A stretch of DNA of 64,000 nucleotides from an uncultured Candidatus Melainabacteria bacterium (GCA_947570135.1 CANOTP010000004.1:62001-126000), one strand, 5' to 3'. Positions 8,874 to 16,896 are shown, counted from the first letter of the stretch. Made by a program: numbers and translations. The notes: a model not told the origin generated them from the letters alone.

Positions 8874-8899
8874 TAAGTTTTAAATATTAAAACAAAACT

Positions 8900-8931
8900 A
8901 AAAGACCTGATTTTATATAATCAGGTCTTTT
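8900..8931 (+). terminator. Rho-independent-type terminator after the GGGtGRT gene
   Basis: A perfect 13-bp inverted repeat at 8900-8912 and 8919-8931 with a 6-nt loop, 26 bp after the stop codon. The T run lies within the second arm (TCTTTT), so the same hairpin has an A-rich 5' arm. Confidence 0.75.
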
Positions 8932-9205
8932 GATTTGTTAAGCTAAAAATTAAACTTTGCATGCTTTTTTATATCCTGCATATATACGTAGAATATCTTA
9001 TTTAGCCTGCGTTACAGATTGTTAACAACATTAAATAAGAAAAGGCAATTTTTATAAATAAAAAACGTTTATATATATGTAAGGGGAATGCATCTTAAGC
9101 GTTCGATAGAAAGTAAGATTTAAAATTAATAGTAATGAAGAATAAAAGGATATAGACAAAGTTTTTTATACTCTCTCTCTCTTAATATCCTCGTGTTTAT
9201 TTAAT
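8932..9205. other. Non-coding gap with possible small RNA
   Basis: No convincing reading frame is present between the GGGtGRT terminator and rnhB. The stretch holds a (CT)6 tract near 9170-9181 and complementary arms AGGATAT / ATATCCT around it. It is followed directly by a strong terminator hairpin with nine T residues, although no protein-coding gene precedes that terminator. The simplest reading is an unannotated small RNA on the plus strand. I could not match it to 6S, tmRNA, RNase P or SRP RNA signatures. Confidence 0.35.
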
Positions 9206-9233
9206 GTTGCCATAATCTGGCAACTTTTTTTTT
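9206..9233 (+). terminator. Strong Rho-independent terminator without an upstream gene
   Basis: GTTGCCA at 9206-9212 pairs with TGGCAAC at 9218-9224 (5-nt loop), followed by nine T residues. It lies about 330 bp beyond the last coding gene, which already has its own terminator. Confidence 0.8.
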
Positions 9234-9274
9234 ACATATTAACATTTACCCCTTTTTATATTAAAATTATTATC

Positions 9275-9913
9275 ATGAATAAACTTTTTGATTTTGACAA
9301 AAATTTTGGGAATGTGATTGGAACCGATGAAGCAGGCAGAGGACCTGCAGCTGGCGGAGTTTTTGCGGCTGCGGTTTATTTTCCTGAGGTTACGGAATCC
9401 TTGCTTGTTGATTTAGAGCGGGTTAATGATTCAAAAAAATTATCTAAGTTCGCTCGCGAAAAACTATATGATGTAATTAAGGAAAACACGATTAATTCAG
9501 TTGTTTGCGTTGATGTTGAAGAAATAGAAAAGATTAATATTCTTAATGCGTCATTAAAGGCAATGAAGCTGGCATGCGAAGATGTTATTAAAAAGGCACA
9601 GTTAGAGGATTTTATTACTCTTGTTGACGGAAATAAGCTTATAAAAAATTATACATATCCACAAAAATTTATAATCAAAGGTGATGGGCAATCGGCATCA
9701 ATTGCGGCAGCAAGTATTTTAGCAAAAGTTGAGCGTGACAGGTACATGGATGATTTGGCGTCAAAATACATCAATTACGGTTGGAACAGAAATGCGGGAT
9801 ACCTTACTCCAGAGCATCTTCAAGCAATTGATGAATATGGTTTGACAAAATACCACAGGAAGTCGTTTTTACGCAAGCATTTTGAAAAACAAAAACAACT
9901 TACTTTATTTTAA
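9275..9913 (+). CDS. rnhB: Ribonuclease HII
   Basis: Cleaves the RNA strand of RNA-DNA hybrids and removes misincorporated ribonucleotides. The family motifs are in order: GTDEAGRGP with catalytic Asp18 and Glu19, NDSKKLS, LVDGN, and SASIAAASILAKVERD. The 212-residue length is normal. The extreme C-terminus reads KQKQLTLF, which fits the bacterial sliding-clamp-binding consensus QL(S/D)LF. There is no ribosome binding site. A TAAAAT box lies 7 bp before the ATG with TTAACA 17 bp further upstream, which suggests a leaderless message. Confidence 0.95.
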   Translation: MNKLFDFDKNFGNVIGTDEAGRGPAAGGVFAAAVYFPEVTESLLVDLERVNDSKKLSKFAREKLYDVIKENTINSVVCVDVEEIEKINILNASLKAMKLACEDVIKKAQLEDFITLVDGNKLIKNYTYPQKFIIKGDGQSASIAAASILAKVERDRYMDDLASKYINYGWNRNAGYLTPEHLQAIDEYGLTKYHRKSFLRKHFEKQKQLTLF

Positions 9914-10010
9914 GTATTAATATTTGTAAACAAACCAGAAAAATGGCTAAAGTTTTGGAAAAATATTCCGATAGATAATTTGTAATCAGAAATCTAAGGA
10001 GTATTTAATA

Positions 10011-10166
10011 ATGATAAAGAAGTTAACAGCACCTTCAAAGAATGTATCGGAAAGTGTTGAATTAATATTAAGAGGAGCTAAAAAGCGCAGAATGTTGGCA
10101 TATTCAAATGCTAATATGATTAATTCTGACGCAGGGATTAAGGCAAATATTGCCGCAGTCAAATAA
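10011..10166 (+). CDS. Small basic protein, 51 residues, unknown
   Basis: A short reading frame with a strong TAAGGAG ribosome binding site at 9994-10000, 10 bp before the ATG. It starts MIKKLTAPSKNVSESVEL and contains the basic patch RGAKKRRMLAYSNANM. It stops at TAA 10164-10166 and is followed 38 bp later by a terminator hairpin. Ribosome binding site, codon use and terminator together support a real small gene. It could be a small DNA- or RNA-binding or ribosome-associated protein, but no family was recognised. Confidence 0.6.
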   Translation: MIKKLTAPSKNVSESVELILRGAKKRRMLAYSNANMINSDAGIKANIAAVK

Positions 10167-10204
10167 GACCTATCAAAAGTATAAGAAGAGAGTTTTACAT
10201 ATAA

Positions 10205-10233
10205 GCCGGAGCAAGTGTGCCTCCGGCATTTTT
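10205..10233 (+). terminator. Terminator of the small gene at 10011
   Basis: GCCGGAG at 10205-10211 pairs perfectly with CTCCGGC at 10221-10227 and is followed by ATTTTTA. The 150 bp beyond it, up to the prepilin pseudogene, are more GC rich and hold nothing I can identify. Confidence 0.75.
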
Positions 10234-10389
10234 ATGTCCTCGGCCGGACGGGGCACTATGCTACTAATTGTGGTGAGCTTTGTTAGAGAAACGTGCTTCG
10301 CGGGGTGTTTGCCGCACGAGGCATTATGTTACAAACTACCTTAAACTTTGCAGGATTTACGTACTCCGCGTTGCTCCTTATTTACCCCA

Positions 10390-11046
10390 CTACCAAGGAT
10401 AATTTGAAGGGATTTTCCAACTGTTTGTTTGGATAAGTTTTGTACAAAATCCGCAATCGGTACATTTCGGTTTACACCCCCTAGCGTGTTCGATTAAATT
10501 TTCTTTTGTCCCGTTCCAACCGTATATATATGGTTCAATATATGAAACACTGTTAGTGACATTATTACCAAGTCCGCTTACTTTTGCCATTTGAAAACGG
10601 AATTTGTGACGTGTTATGTGAGGTAGTGTTTTATTAGTAATGTATTTTTTATCGTTGTAATAAGTTATATCGCCTCCGTTTACGTCAATAGAAAATCTTG
10701 CAACCCCTCCATCCATAAGGGTTACACAAACCTAAGTCTGGCTGTCGGTTGAACAGTCTTCATAACCCAAATTTTTCATAAACGGAAGGATATATGTCTG
10801 TAAGTATTCAACAGTTTCATCATAAGTATAGCCCTTATTAGCTGTTATCCAACCGTCAGGGTCACCGTTTTCGGCAACAGACATTCTTAGGGTTTGGTTC
10901 ATCATCGAGTAGAATTTTAGAAGTTGGGTTTCCGTTCTTTGTTTTGAGAACTTTGTCATCAGGCTCGGTATTGTCATTGCTGCAACCACCCCGATAATTC
11001 CAAGGGTGATTAAAACTTCAGCTAATGTAAAAGCAAATTTTCTCAT
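10390..11046 (-). pseudogene. Prepilin-like gene interrupted by an in-frame TAG
   Basis: The start is the ATG 5 nt after GGAGG. The leader MRKFAFTLAEVLITLGIIG is typical of the family. The frame stops at TAG 10732-10734 after STDSQT. Read through that codon, the same frame continues without a shift (VCVTLMDGG) into the expected second half: SIDVNG, cysteine pairs (KPKCTDCGFC) and the terminal SWKIPSNYPW. Intact relatives run straight through this point, so a single nonsense change is the simplest explanation. The window encodes RF1, so TAG should terminate. The start is divergent from the small regulator at 11148. Confidence 0.85.
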
Positions 11047-11099
11047 CAAAACCTCCATACTTGCAAACTATAACATAATATATATTGTACTATAGTTTG

Positions 11100-11141
11100 A
11101 TAATATTCAAATTAGTTTGTTTTGTCAAGGGTTTGTATAAT
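11100..11141. promoter_or_regulatory. Overlapping divergent promoters: prepilin (-) and small regulator (+)
   Basis: Minus strand: TTGACA (complement of 11123-11128), 17-bp spacer, TATTAT (complement of 11100-11105). Plus strand: TATAAT at 11136-11141, 6 bp before the regulator ATG. Only 7 bp separate the regulator -10 from the prepilin -35, so one bound protein could affect both. The same arrangement recurs at 41572-41613. Confidence 0.7.
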
Positions 11142-11147
11142 GAATAA

Positions 11148-11357
11148 ATGGAGTTACGAAACGAATTAAAAGGATTAATAGCAAAAAACGGTACAACTTT
11201 GAAAAAAGTTTGTGAAGTTTTAACCCAAAAAACGGGGTATAATCATATCGGGAATAATATAACCAATAAATTACGCAGAAAAACTATAAAGTTTGAAGAG
11301 GTTCAAGAGATTTTGGATGTTTTAGGATATCATATCGAATTTATTCGCAATGATTAA
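11148..11357 (+). CDS. Small helix-turn-helix-like protein paired with a prepilin (type A)
   Basis: A 69-residue protein related to the 74-residue protein at 41620. Both have the pattern TTLKKVCEVLTQKTG...NNITNKLRRKTIKFEEVQEILDVLGY / MTLTELARRMTELSG...SLLSHKLKDESLRYSEMKLICKILGY, which looks like a compact HTH fold. Such small HTH proteins are usually transcription regulators; DNA binding here is inferred. It is divergent from the prepilin at 10390. There is no ribosome binding site and TATAAT ends 6 bp before the ATG. The last 17 bp overlap the end of rbgA on the other strand. Confidence 0.75.
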   Translation: MELRNELKGLIAKNGTTLKKVCEVLTQKTGYNHIGNNITNKLRRKTIKFEEVQEILDVLGYHIEFIRND

Positions 11358-12204
11358 TCGAATCAAGGATAAATTTACCGATTTTACCTTCTCGAAAATC
11401 TCGCAGGATATAAACTGATGTTCTTTCCCTGTCGGTTGAACCGCCTGTTAAAAGCCAGTTGCGTTCAAGTGAGATATTATCAATATTCAGTTCTTTATCT
11501 TCAGGCAGTTTGTAGTATTCACGAAATGCTTTTTCTTGTTTATCGTTTAAAGTATCTAAAAGCTCCTGAGCTACAAGTTCGTTTGAATATGCGTTTTCTG
11601 AAATTGCGTTAACAAAAGCAAGTTTTCTTGCCTTAACCTGGTCTTCCTGTTTCATCGGGATAATCCCCGGGGTATCAAGAAGTTCTAATTGCGGATTAAT
11701 TCGAACCCATTGTTGTTGACGGGTTACGCCTGCTTTTGCACCTATTTTTGTTTTAGATGAACGGGTTAATTTATTTATAATACTTGATTTCCCGACATTT
11801 GGCATGCCAACAACCATTATCCTTGCAGGACGGCGAAGCAAACCTTTTGCCATAATAGCTTGAATTCGCGGTTCAGCCATTTTGATGGCTTTATTTACAA
11901 TGGATTTTAAATCTTTAGAGTTTTTGGCATCTGTCGGTATAACTGGAAAGCCTGTTTGTTCTTCTAACAGTTTAATAAACGGGGAAAGTTCTGATTTTAG
12001 TGTTAAATCGGCTTTATTAAGCAAAATTAAACGAGGCTTTTGACCTAAAAGCCTCGTAATATCTTCATAACAACTTGAGATTGGTAATCTCGCATCAAGG
12101 ACTTCAATCACGGCATCAACTAAAGAAAGCTGTTCTTTCAGCTTTTTTTCGGCCTTAGCAATATGACCGGGATACCAGTGTATGTGAAGCTTATCTTTTT
12201 TCAA
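11341..12204 (-). CDS. rbgA: Ribosome biogenesis GTPase YlqF/RbgA
   Basis: Circularly permuted GTPase needed for late assembly of the 50S subunit. The G4 motif LLNKADL (about residue 62) precedes the G1 loop GMPNVGKSS (about residue 130) and the G3 motif LDTPGI, the order typical of the YlqF family. The N-terminus [15 protein letters not shown] is also characteristic. A TTG start 5 nt after AAGGA fits best. The start overlaps the end of rplS by 14 bp, so the two ribosome-related genes are probably translated together. Confidence 0.93.
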   Translation of the reverse strand: MKKDKLHIHWYPGHIAKAEKKLKEQLSLVDAVIEVLDARLPISSCYEDITRLLGQKPRLILLNKADLTLKSELSPFIKLLEEQTGFPVIPTDAKNSKDLKSIVNKAIKMAEPRIQAIMAKGLLRRPARIMVVGMPNVGKSSIINKLTRSSKTKIGAKAGVTRQQQWVRINPQLELLDTPGIIPMKQEDQVKARKLAFVNAISENAYSNELVAQELLDTLNDKQEKAFREYYKLPEDKELNIDNISLERNWLLTGGSTDRERTSVYILRDFREGKIGKFILDSINHCE

Positions 12205-12547
12205 TTTTTTCCTTAATACGTGTAGCTTTACCTGAACGTTCTCTTAAGTAGTATAATTTAGCGCGTTTAACGTCACCGCGTCTGATAACGTTGATTTTGT
12301 CGATTCTTGGTGAGTTGATTAAGAATACTCTTTCAACGCCTACGCCTTGGAATACTTTTCTAACCGTAATAGTTTTGTTAAGACCTGAACCGTGCATTTT
12401 GATGATAGTACCTTCAAAAGCCTGGATTCTTTCTTTGTTTCCTTCAACGATTTTAACGAAAACTTTTACTGTATCACCTGCGTTAAGAGTCGGTAACTCT
12501 TTGCCTAAATAACTTTTTTCTAATTCATCAATGATTGGGTTATTCAT
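12191..12547 (-). CDS. rplS: 50S ribosomal protein L19
   Basis: A 118-residue protein of the normal length. The diagnostic segments are [48 protein letters not shown] and [17 protein letters not shown]19 sits at the 30S/50S interface. An AAAGGAAAGC site precedes the ATG. In many bacteria rplS follows trmD, but no trmD is here. Instead rbgA follows with a 14-bp overlap. Confidence 0.97.
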   Translation of the reverse strand: MNNPIIDELEKSYLGKELPTLNAGDTVKVFVKIVEGNKERIQAFEGTIIKMHGSGLNKTITVRKVFQGVGVERVFLINSPRIDKINVIRRGDVKRAKLYYLRERSGKATRIKEKIEKR

Positions 12548-12710
12548 TTTTTGCTTTCCTTTATATTTCTATTCTGTACTGATTTGTGTAATTCCTTAAT
12601 CGGTGTTTGAATAATTTCTTCCACAAAAAAATCCACCGACGCACGTTCGTATGATAAATGTATAATAAATATAGTTTTTTTGCAAGTCACGGTGAAGATG
12701 ATGTTAATAA

Positions 12711-12739
12711 TTGTAACCTTCTGCGATTTATGCTATACT
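12711..12739 (+). promoter_or_regulatory. Promoter with extended -10, 6 bp before a start codon
   Basis: TTGTAA at 12711-12716, 17-bp spacer, TATACT at 12734-12739 with TG one base further upstream (extended -10). An ATG begins at 12746, so the transcript would start at or next to the start codon. Confidence 0.6.
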
Positions 12740-12745
12740 AACCCC

Positions 12746-12907
12746 ATGGGACAGGATTACAAAAAACTATTAAATAAAAAAAAGAAAAAATATTGTGATG
12801 TTAATACAATGGGTGTAAATATTGATAAGAACGAATATTACGAGATTATACTGTCAAATTCTGCGCACCCGGAGAGTATGAAAGGAGGACAAGGGGTAAA
12901 AGGGTAA
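12746..12907 (+). CDS. Possible small lysine-rich protein upstream of a decayed prepilin
   Basis: A 53-codon frame starting at the ATG placed 6 bp after a good -10 box. It begins MGQDYKKLLNKKKKKYC and ends SMKGGQGVKG, overlapping a sequence that resembles the ribosome binding region (AAAGGAGG) of the prepilin remnant downstream. It has no recognisable domain. It could be a genuine leaderless small gene or the eroded remains of the 5' region of the neighbouring pseudogene. Coding status is uncertain. Confidence 0.35.
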   Translation: MGQDYKKLLNKKKKKYCDVNTMGVNIDKNEYYEIILSNSAHPESMKGGQGVKG

Positions 12908-13393
12908 ATATAAAAGATTTATCGTCAAATTTTCTTATAGCTTAGCACGGAGCGCTTTCACTCTTGCCGATGTACTAATAACCCTAGAAATTATCGTTGT
13001 GGTGGCGGCAATGACTATCCCAAACTTAATGACTGCACACAAAGCGCATAGATTGTGTACCCAGTTTTTAAAATCCTATTCAATCGTACAACAGTTTTTT
13101 AACAAATGGAAGCGGATGATGTTTATTTAGACTCTGCATCATATAGTACTGATAATCAAGGCGGATTTTTGGCTAAAACATTTATTAATTACCTTAAGGG
13201 TGCGGCTGTATACTCACATGGACGTGCCGCTTGTTTTAAAGGCGGTTATTATGAAACGTATGGGGAAGGTAAAATGATAACTCCTGTTATTTTTTATAAT
13301 AATGGAGGTAAAGTTTTTGTCTCCGTAGACTTAATTGGTTGGGCAGGATTCCCGAACCGAACATTATATGACTTGTTTATGTTTGAGTTTTAG
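12899..13393 (+). pseudogene. Decayed prepilin-like gene (no start codon, frameshift)
   Basis: The first frame reads SYSLARSAFTLADVLITLE and continues with the usual helix and NLMTAHKAH, but no start codon lies in frame. It shifts in or near a T6 run at about 13095-13100, just after IVQQ. The second frame continues from MEADDVYLDSA and keeps the family's later part (VSVDLIGWAGFPNRTLYDLF, matching D.NG...PN..G.D.F in relatives). Further stops follow before a C-terminal remnant (TTYPFCDEKIDR). The SxSLARSAFTLA leader is shared with the prepilins at 45557 and 50598, so these three come from one lineage. Confidence 0.8.
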
Positions 13394-13523
13394 ATGGAGA
13401 ATTAAGAGTTATGGGAGATAGACGTACAACATATCCGTTTTGTGATGAGAAAATCGATCGGTAGTCGTTTAACGGTTTTGGATATGCTTATAAAACAAAA
13501 AACGAGACTACATTAAATAAACT

Positions 13524-13556
13524 AAGAGGCGCGCAGCGTGCTGCGCGCCTCTTTTA
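13524..13556. terminator. Bidirectional terminator between the prepilin remnant and pyk
   Basis: A perfect 13-bp GC-rich stem, 13524-13536 with 13541-13553, loop CGTG, flanked by T and A runs. It lies 8 bp beyond the pyk stop codon and serves the minus strand as well as the plus strand. Confidence 0.85.
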
Positions 13557-13560
13557 AATC

Positions 13561-14994
13561 TTACGAAATATTTTGTATTTTCAAAAAGTTTGTAGACAGT
13601 CCTGACATCAAATACGGGATTGAACCTGTCAGGATTACGTTGTCGCCTTTTTTCATATCAAGTTCTTTTTTCAGGAAGTTATTTAACTCAACGATTGCTT
13701 CTTTGTCACAGCGAATTTCTTCTTCTTTTATCGGGATTGCGTAAACGCTGTTAAAAAGTTGTAAGAATCTGCAAATCTTAAAATCGGAACACAGTGCGTA
13801 AATCGGTACTGACGGTCTGCTTTCTGATATAAGTGAGGGAGTGTACCCTGTTGCAGTTAACGCGATAATCCCTTTTGCATTAGGAAGATTTTTCAAAATA
13901 TCCGTAACGGAAATCGCGATTGAAACAGGGATCGGGTCTTGTTTTGTCAGTAAGTCTTTTGGAAATTCGTTTTTCTTAATAAATTGAGATTTGTTGATGT
14001 TTTGAGCAATACTTTTCATTGTTTGAACGGCTTCTATCGGATATTTGCCCATTGCGGTTTCGCCTGAAAGCATCACGGCATCCGCTCCGTCAATGATTGC
14101 ATTTGCAACATCTGAAGTTTCCGCGCGTGTCGGGATGGGATTTTCTATCATACTTTCAAGCATTTGGGTCGCTACAATAACAGGTTTTCTTGCGATGTTT
14201 GCTTTATTTATGATTGTTTTTTGTGCAATCGGTAATTTTTCTGTTTCGATTTCAATGCCCAAATCGCCGCGCGCTACCATTATTCCGTCTGAAAGTTCTA
14301 TGATTTCGTCAATATTTTCAAGCGCTTGCGGTTTTTCGATTTTAGATATTATTCTTATTCTGGAGTTGTTTTTGTTCAGGATATGTTTTAATTGAATTAT
14401 ATCTTCTTTAGTTCTTACAAAAGATAATCCCAGATATTCAATATCATTTTCTATAGCAAAATCAACAAATTCTCGGTCACGTTTTGTTAAAATTTCAATA
14501 CTGCCTGTGCCGCCAGGGATATTTAAGCCCTTACGCGGCTTGATTTTGCCCGAAGTCAGAACTTTTGCATAAACAATATCATCTTCAACTTTTTCTACGG
14601 TAAGCTGAATTTTACCGTCATCTATAAGAATCTTTTCACCTTTTGTTACGTCTTTTGAGATTCCTTCATAATCTACGGGGATAATTTCGTCTTTATAATC
14701 TGATCTATGTTCAAATTTGACGATTTCGCCTGCATAAATATCTATTGGAGATTCAAGTTCACCGATTCTGATTTTTGGACCTTGAAGGTCTAAAAGTATC
14801 GGAATAATAGCTTTTTCTTCTTTTTCAATTTTTCTTATTAATTTAATTGTGTTTGTATGCGTTTCAACCGTGTCATGGGATGAATTGATTCTGAACATGG
14901 TCACTCCGGCATGGTAAAGTTTCCTTATCATATCTTCGTTATATGTTGCAGGACCCAGTGTTGATACGATTTTGGTCGCTGTTATATTTTTCAT
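13561..14994 (-). CDS. pyk: Pyruvate kinase
   Basis: Converts phosphoenolpyruvate and ADP to pyruvate and ATP, the last step of glycolysis. Family motifs: TKIVSTLGPATYNEDMI, MFRINSSHDT, LLDLQGPKIRIGELE, GLSFVRTKEDI, ISKIEKPQALENID, IMVARGDLGIE, the active-site region TQMLESMIENPIPTRAE and DGADAVMLSGETAMGKYP. The 477-residue length is normal for a single-domain-set enzyme without the extra C-terminal PEP-utiliser domain. An AAAGGAG site precedes the ATG. Divergent from the SLH gene. Single-gene transcript ending at the hairpin at 13524. Confidence 0.97.
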   Translation of the reverse strand: MKNITATKIVSTLGPATYNEDMIRKLYHAGVTMFRINSSHDTVETHTNTIKLIRKIEKEEKAIIPILLDLQGPKIRIGELESPIDIYAGEIVKFEHRSDYKDEIIPVDYEGISKDVTKGEKILIDDGKIQLTVEKVEDDIVYAKVLTSGKIKPRKGLNIPGGTGSIEILTKRDREFVDFAIENDIEYLGLSFVRTKEDIIQLKHILNKNNSRIRIISKIEKPQALENIDEIIELSDGIMVARGDLGIEIETEKLPIAQKTIINKANIARKPVIVATQMLESMIENPIPTRAETSDVANAIIDGADAVMLSGETAMGKYPIEAVQTMKSIAQNINKSQFIKKNEFPKDLLTKQDPIPVSIAISVTDILKNLPNAKGIIALTATGYTPSLISESRPSVPIYALCSDFKICRFLQLFNSVYAIPIKEEEIRCDKEAIVELNNFLKKELDMKKGDNVILTGSIPYLMSGLSTNFLKIQNIS

Positions 14995-15035
14995 GTTTTC
15001 TCCTTTTTCATGGGGCTTTAGGGGGGTGTTTACTA

Positions 15036-15064
15036 TTTACATTTTCATTTTATTATATTATAAT
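15036..15064 (+). promoter_or_regulatory. Promoter of the SLH-domain gene
   Basis: TTTACA at 15036-15041, 17-bp spacer, TATAAT at 15059-15064. The start codon is 44 bp further on behind GTGAGGA. Confidence 0.7.
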
Positions 15065-15107
15065 CAAAAAGGTAAAGTTTTACTATAAGAAAAGTGAGGA
15101 AGTAAAA

Positions 15108-16394
15108 ATGAAAAAATTATTAGCAGGCTTATTGGTTTGCGGTATGATGTCAGTCAGCATACCTGCATTCGCTTATCAAGGTATTGATGATGTTTGCCAA
15201 AACTATTGGGCTCAAACTGAAATCGCAAGTGTTGTTAACGATTCAATTATGACTTTGACAGGTGCTAACTTCAATCCTGAAGGTAAAATGTCAAGAGTAG
15301 AGTTTGTTAAAGCTTTATTAAAAGTTTTAGGCAATGATGATTTAGAATTAAAAACTAAAGTTAAGTTCTCAGATGTAGCTAAATCTTCTGATATCTATGC
15401 TCCAATCGCAAGATCTCAACAATTAGGTTTGGTTTACGGTTATCCGAACGGAACTTTCCAACCGAATAAAGCTGTTTTAAGAGATGAAGCTCAATCTGTT
15501 ATCAGTCATATTACAATTGATATGCCTGTTGATAATTCTGTTGTTTCTAAATACTCTGATGCTGCTAAAGTTCCTGCTTGGGCTAAAACAGTTTACGCTA
15601 AAACATTATCTTACGGTATTTACGTAAACCACCCTGATGAAAATGAATTAAGACCGACTGAAGAATTAACAAGAGCTGAAGCTGCTGTATTATTGTACAG
15701 ATTAAGACAAAGATTAAACCTTGTTAAAGCTCAATACAAAAATGTTGAAGAAACAGTTTTGGGTACAGAAACTTTAGCTATGGTTAGAAAAGCTCCTAGC
15801 CACGAAGTTACTGTTACTAACTTAAGAAGTATCATCAAAGAAGGTAACGTTTTAGAAATTGAATTTAACGAAGCTTTTAAATCAAAATTACACGCTGCAG
15901 GCGATGCTGTTACATTTACTAACTCAGAAGATATCGTAACTAAAGAAGGTACAGTATTGTTCCCAGCAGGTTCAATCTTCTCTGGTTCAGTATTAGATAT
16001 TAAAGATCCGCAATGGTTCAACAAAAACGCAAGAGTTTATGCTCAAATCGATAAAGTTACAACTCCTTGCGGTAAAACTGTTGAATTAAGCGCAAAACCG
16101 TTCTCTAAAGACTATTCATTAAAAGAAGGTCCTTGGATGACAGCAGGTAAAGTTGCACTTTATACTGTTGGCGGTGCGGCTGTAGGTATCGGTTCAGGTG
16201 TCGGTTTATCATTCATTCCTGATCCTACTAAAGTTGGTACAGGTATCGCTATCGGTGCTCCTGTAGGTTCTGCCGTTGGTTTGGTTACAGGTTTTGTAAC
16301 TCCTGGTCTTAACTACAGTGCTAAACAAGGTGAAGAAGTTAAAGTTATCTTGTTAAAAGATGCAAGTATCGACAAAGATTGCAGCAAATTATAA
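15108..16394 (+). CDS. Exported protein with S-layer homology repeats and glycine-zipper C-terminus
   Basis: Starts at the ATG behind GTGAGGA; the longer open frame upstream has no support. Signal peptide MKKLLAGLLVCGMMSVSIPAFA with a cut after Ala22. Residues about 25-200 carry SLH-type repeats (VEFVKALLKVLG; FSDVAKSSDIYAPIARSQQL with YGYPNGTFQPN; LRPTEELTRAEAAVLLYRL), which anchor proteins to the cell wall or peptidoglycan. A beta-rich middle follows, and residues about 345-405 are a Gly/Ala-rich hydrophobic segment (ALYTVGGAAVGIGSGVG). Strong codon bias suggests an abundant envelope protein. It is not an OprB-type SLH porin, because the porin barrel is absent. Confidence 0.85.
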   Translation: MKKLLAGLLVCGMMSVSIPAFAYQGIDDVCQNYWAQTEIASVVNDSIMTLTGANFNPEGKMSRVEFVKALLKVLGNDDLELKTKVKFSDVAKSSDIYAPIARSQQLGLVYGYPNGTFQPNKAVLRDEAQSVISHITIDMPVDNSVVSKYSDAAKVPAWAKTVYAKTLSYGIYVNHPDENELRPTEELTRAEAAVLLYRLRQRLNLVKAQYKNVEETVLGTETLAMVRKAPSHEVTVTNLRSIIKEGNVLEIEFNEAFKSKLHAAGDAVTFTNSEDIVTKEGTVLFPAGSIFSGSVLDIKDPQWFNKNARVYAQIDKVTTPCGKTVELSAKPFSKDYSLKEGPWMTAGKVALYTVGGAAVGIGSGVGLSFIPDPTKVGTGIAIGAPVGSAVGLVTGFVTPGLNYSAKQGEEVKVILLKDASIDKDCSKL

Positions 16395-16420
16395 TTTGTA
16401 ATTTGAAAAACTTTAAAAAG

Positions 16421-16452
16421 TCCGATTCGTAAGTTTTACGGGTCGGATTTTT
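16421..16452 (+). terminator. Terminator of the SLH gene
   Basis: A 12-bp stem (TCCGATTCGTAA with TTACGGGTCGGA, two G-U pairs) followed by a run of seven T residues, 26 bp after the stop codon. Confidence 0.85.
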
Positions 16453-16608
16453 TTGAGGATAAATTTTAGGGATAAATTTCGTACAAAAGTACCGCTCCAA
16501 TCAGGTAATGCTTTACCTCCATACGGATATGGGAATTATATTTAAAACTTTTACAATTAAAATGTAAACACTAATTGTACCCGTTTTAACAATAGGAGAA
16601 ATTATAGT

Positions 16609-16896
16609 ATGAAAAACTTTTTAGCAACAATGTCATTATTTGCACTTTTAACAATCCCTGCTCAAGGTGCATTTGCCTGGACTTATGACGGTTTAGGCAG
16701 CTTGAATCCGTTTACTTTATTCGGTACCCGAACAGCTTGCGGATGTCAAAAACCAAAATTGACAAAATGTGAAAAATTACACGGTGTTAAAATAAAAAGG
16801 GATAAAGGTACACCTTGCGGTTGCGCAGCACCTGTTGAATACATTAAAGTTGTTCCGATGCAGAATAATTGTGTGGGCTGTCAAAGAGCGTTTTAG
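16609..16896 (+). CDS. Small exported cysteine-rich protein
   Basis: A 95-residue protein with signal peptide MKNFLATMSLFALLTIPAQG...AFA. The mature part of about 70 residues has eight cysteines in paired patterns (ACGCQKP, TKCEKL, TPCGCAAP, NCVGCQRAF), arranged so that metal binding or disulfides are possible. A TAGGAG site precedes the ATG. The gene stands alone between two terminators. No family was recognised. The CGC/CxxC spacing suggests either a disulfide-stabilised secreted peptide or a metal-binding periplasmic protein. Confidence 0.75.
   Translation: MKNFLATMSLFALLTIPAQGAFAWTYDGLGSLNPFTLFGTRTACGCQKPKLTKCEKLHGVKIKRDKGTPCGCAAPVEYIKVVPMQNNCVGCQRAF

Noticed and set aside
8932-9233. 6S RNA, tmRNA, RNase P RNA or SRP RNA in the non-coding gap
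   Set aside because: None of their diagnostic sequences is present; only a terminator and a CT tract are certain, so it is left as a possible small RNA.
10234-10389. GC-richer stretch taken for a tRNA or other structured RNA
   Set aside because: No cloverleaf or T-loop sequence could be built, and no conserved RNA motif was recognised.
10732-10734. TAG read as selenocysteine, pyrrolysine or a reassigned codon
   Set aside because: RF1 is encoded in this window, TAG is used as a normal stop elsewhere, and no recoding stem or consistent in-frame TAG pattern is seen.
11123-11141. TTGTCA-N8-TATAAT read as a promoter for the regulator genes at 11148 and 41620
   Set aside because: The spacing is far too short for -35/-10. 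The same bases read on the other strand are the TTGACA -35 of the divergent prepilin with a perfect 17-bp spacer, which explains their conservation.
14943-15107. Longer N-terminus for the SLH protein
   Set aside because: The extension has no ribosome binding site, overlaps pyk and the promoter, and would bury the signal peptide.
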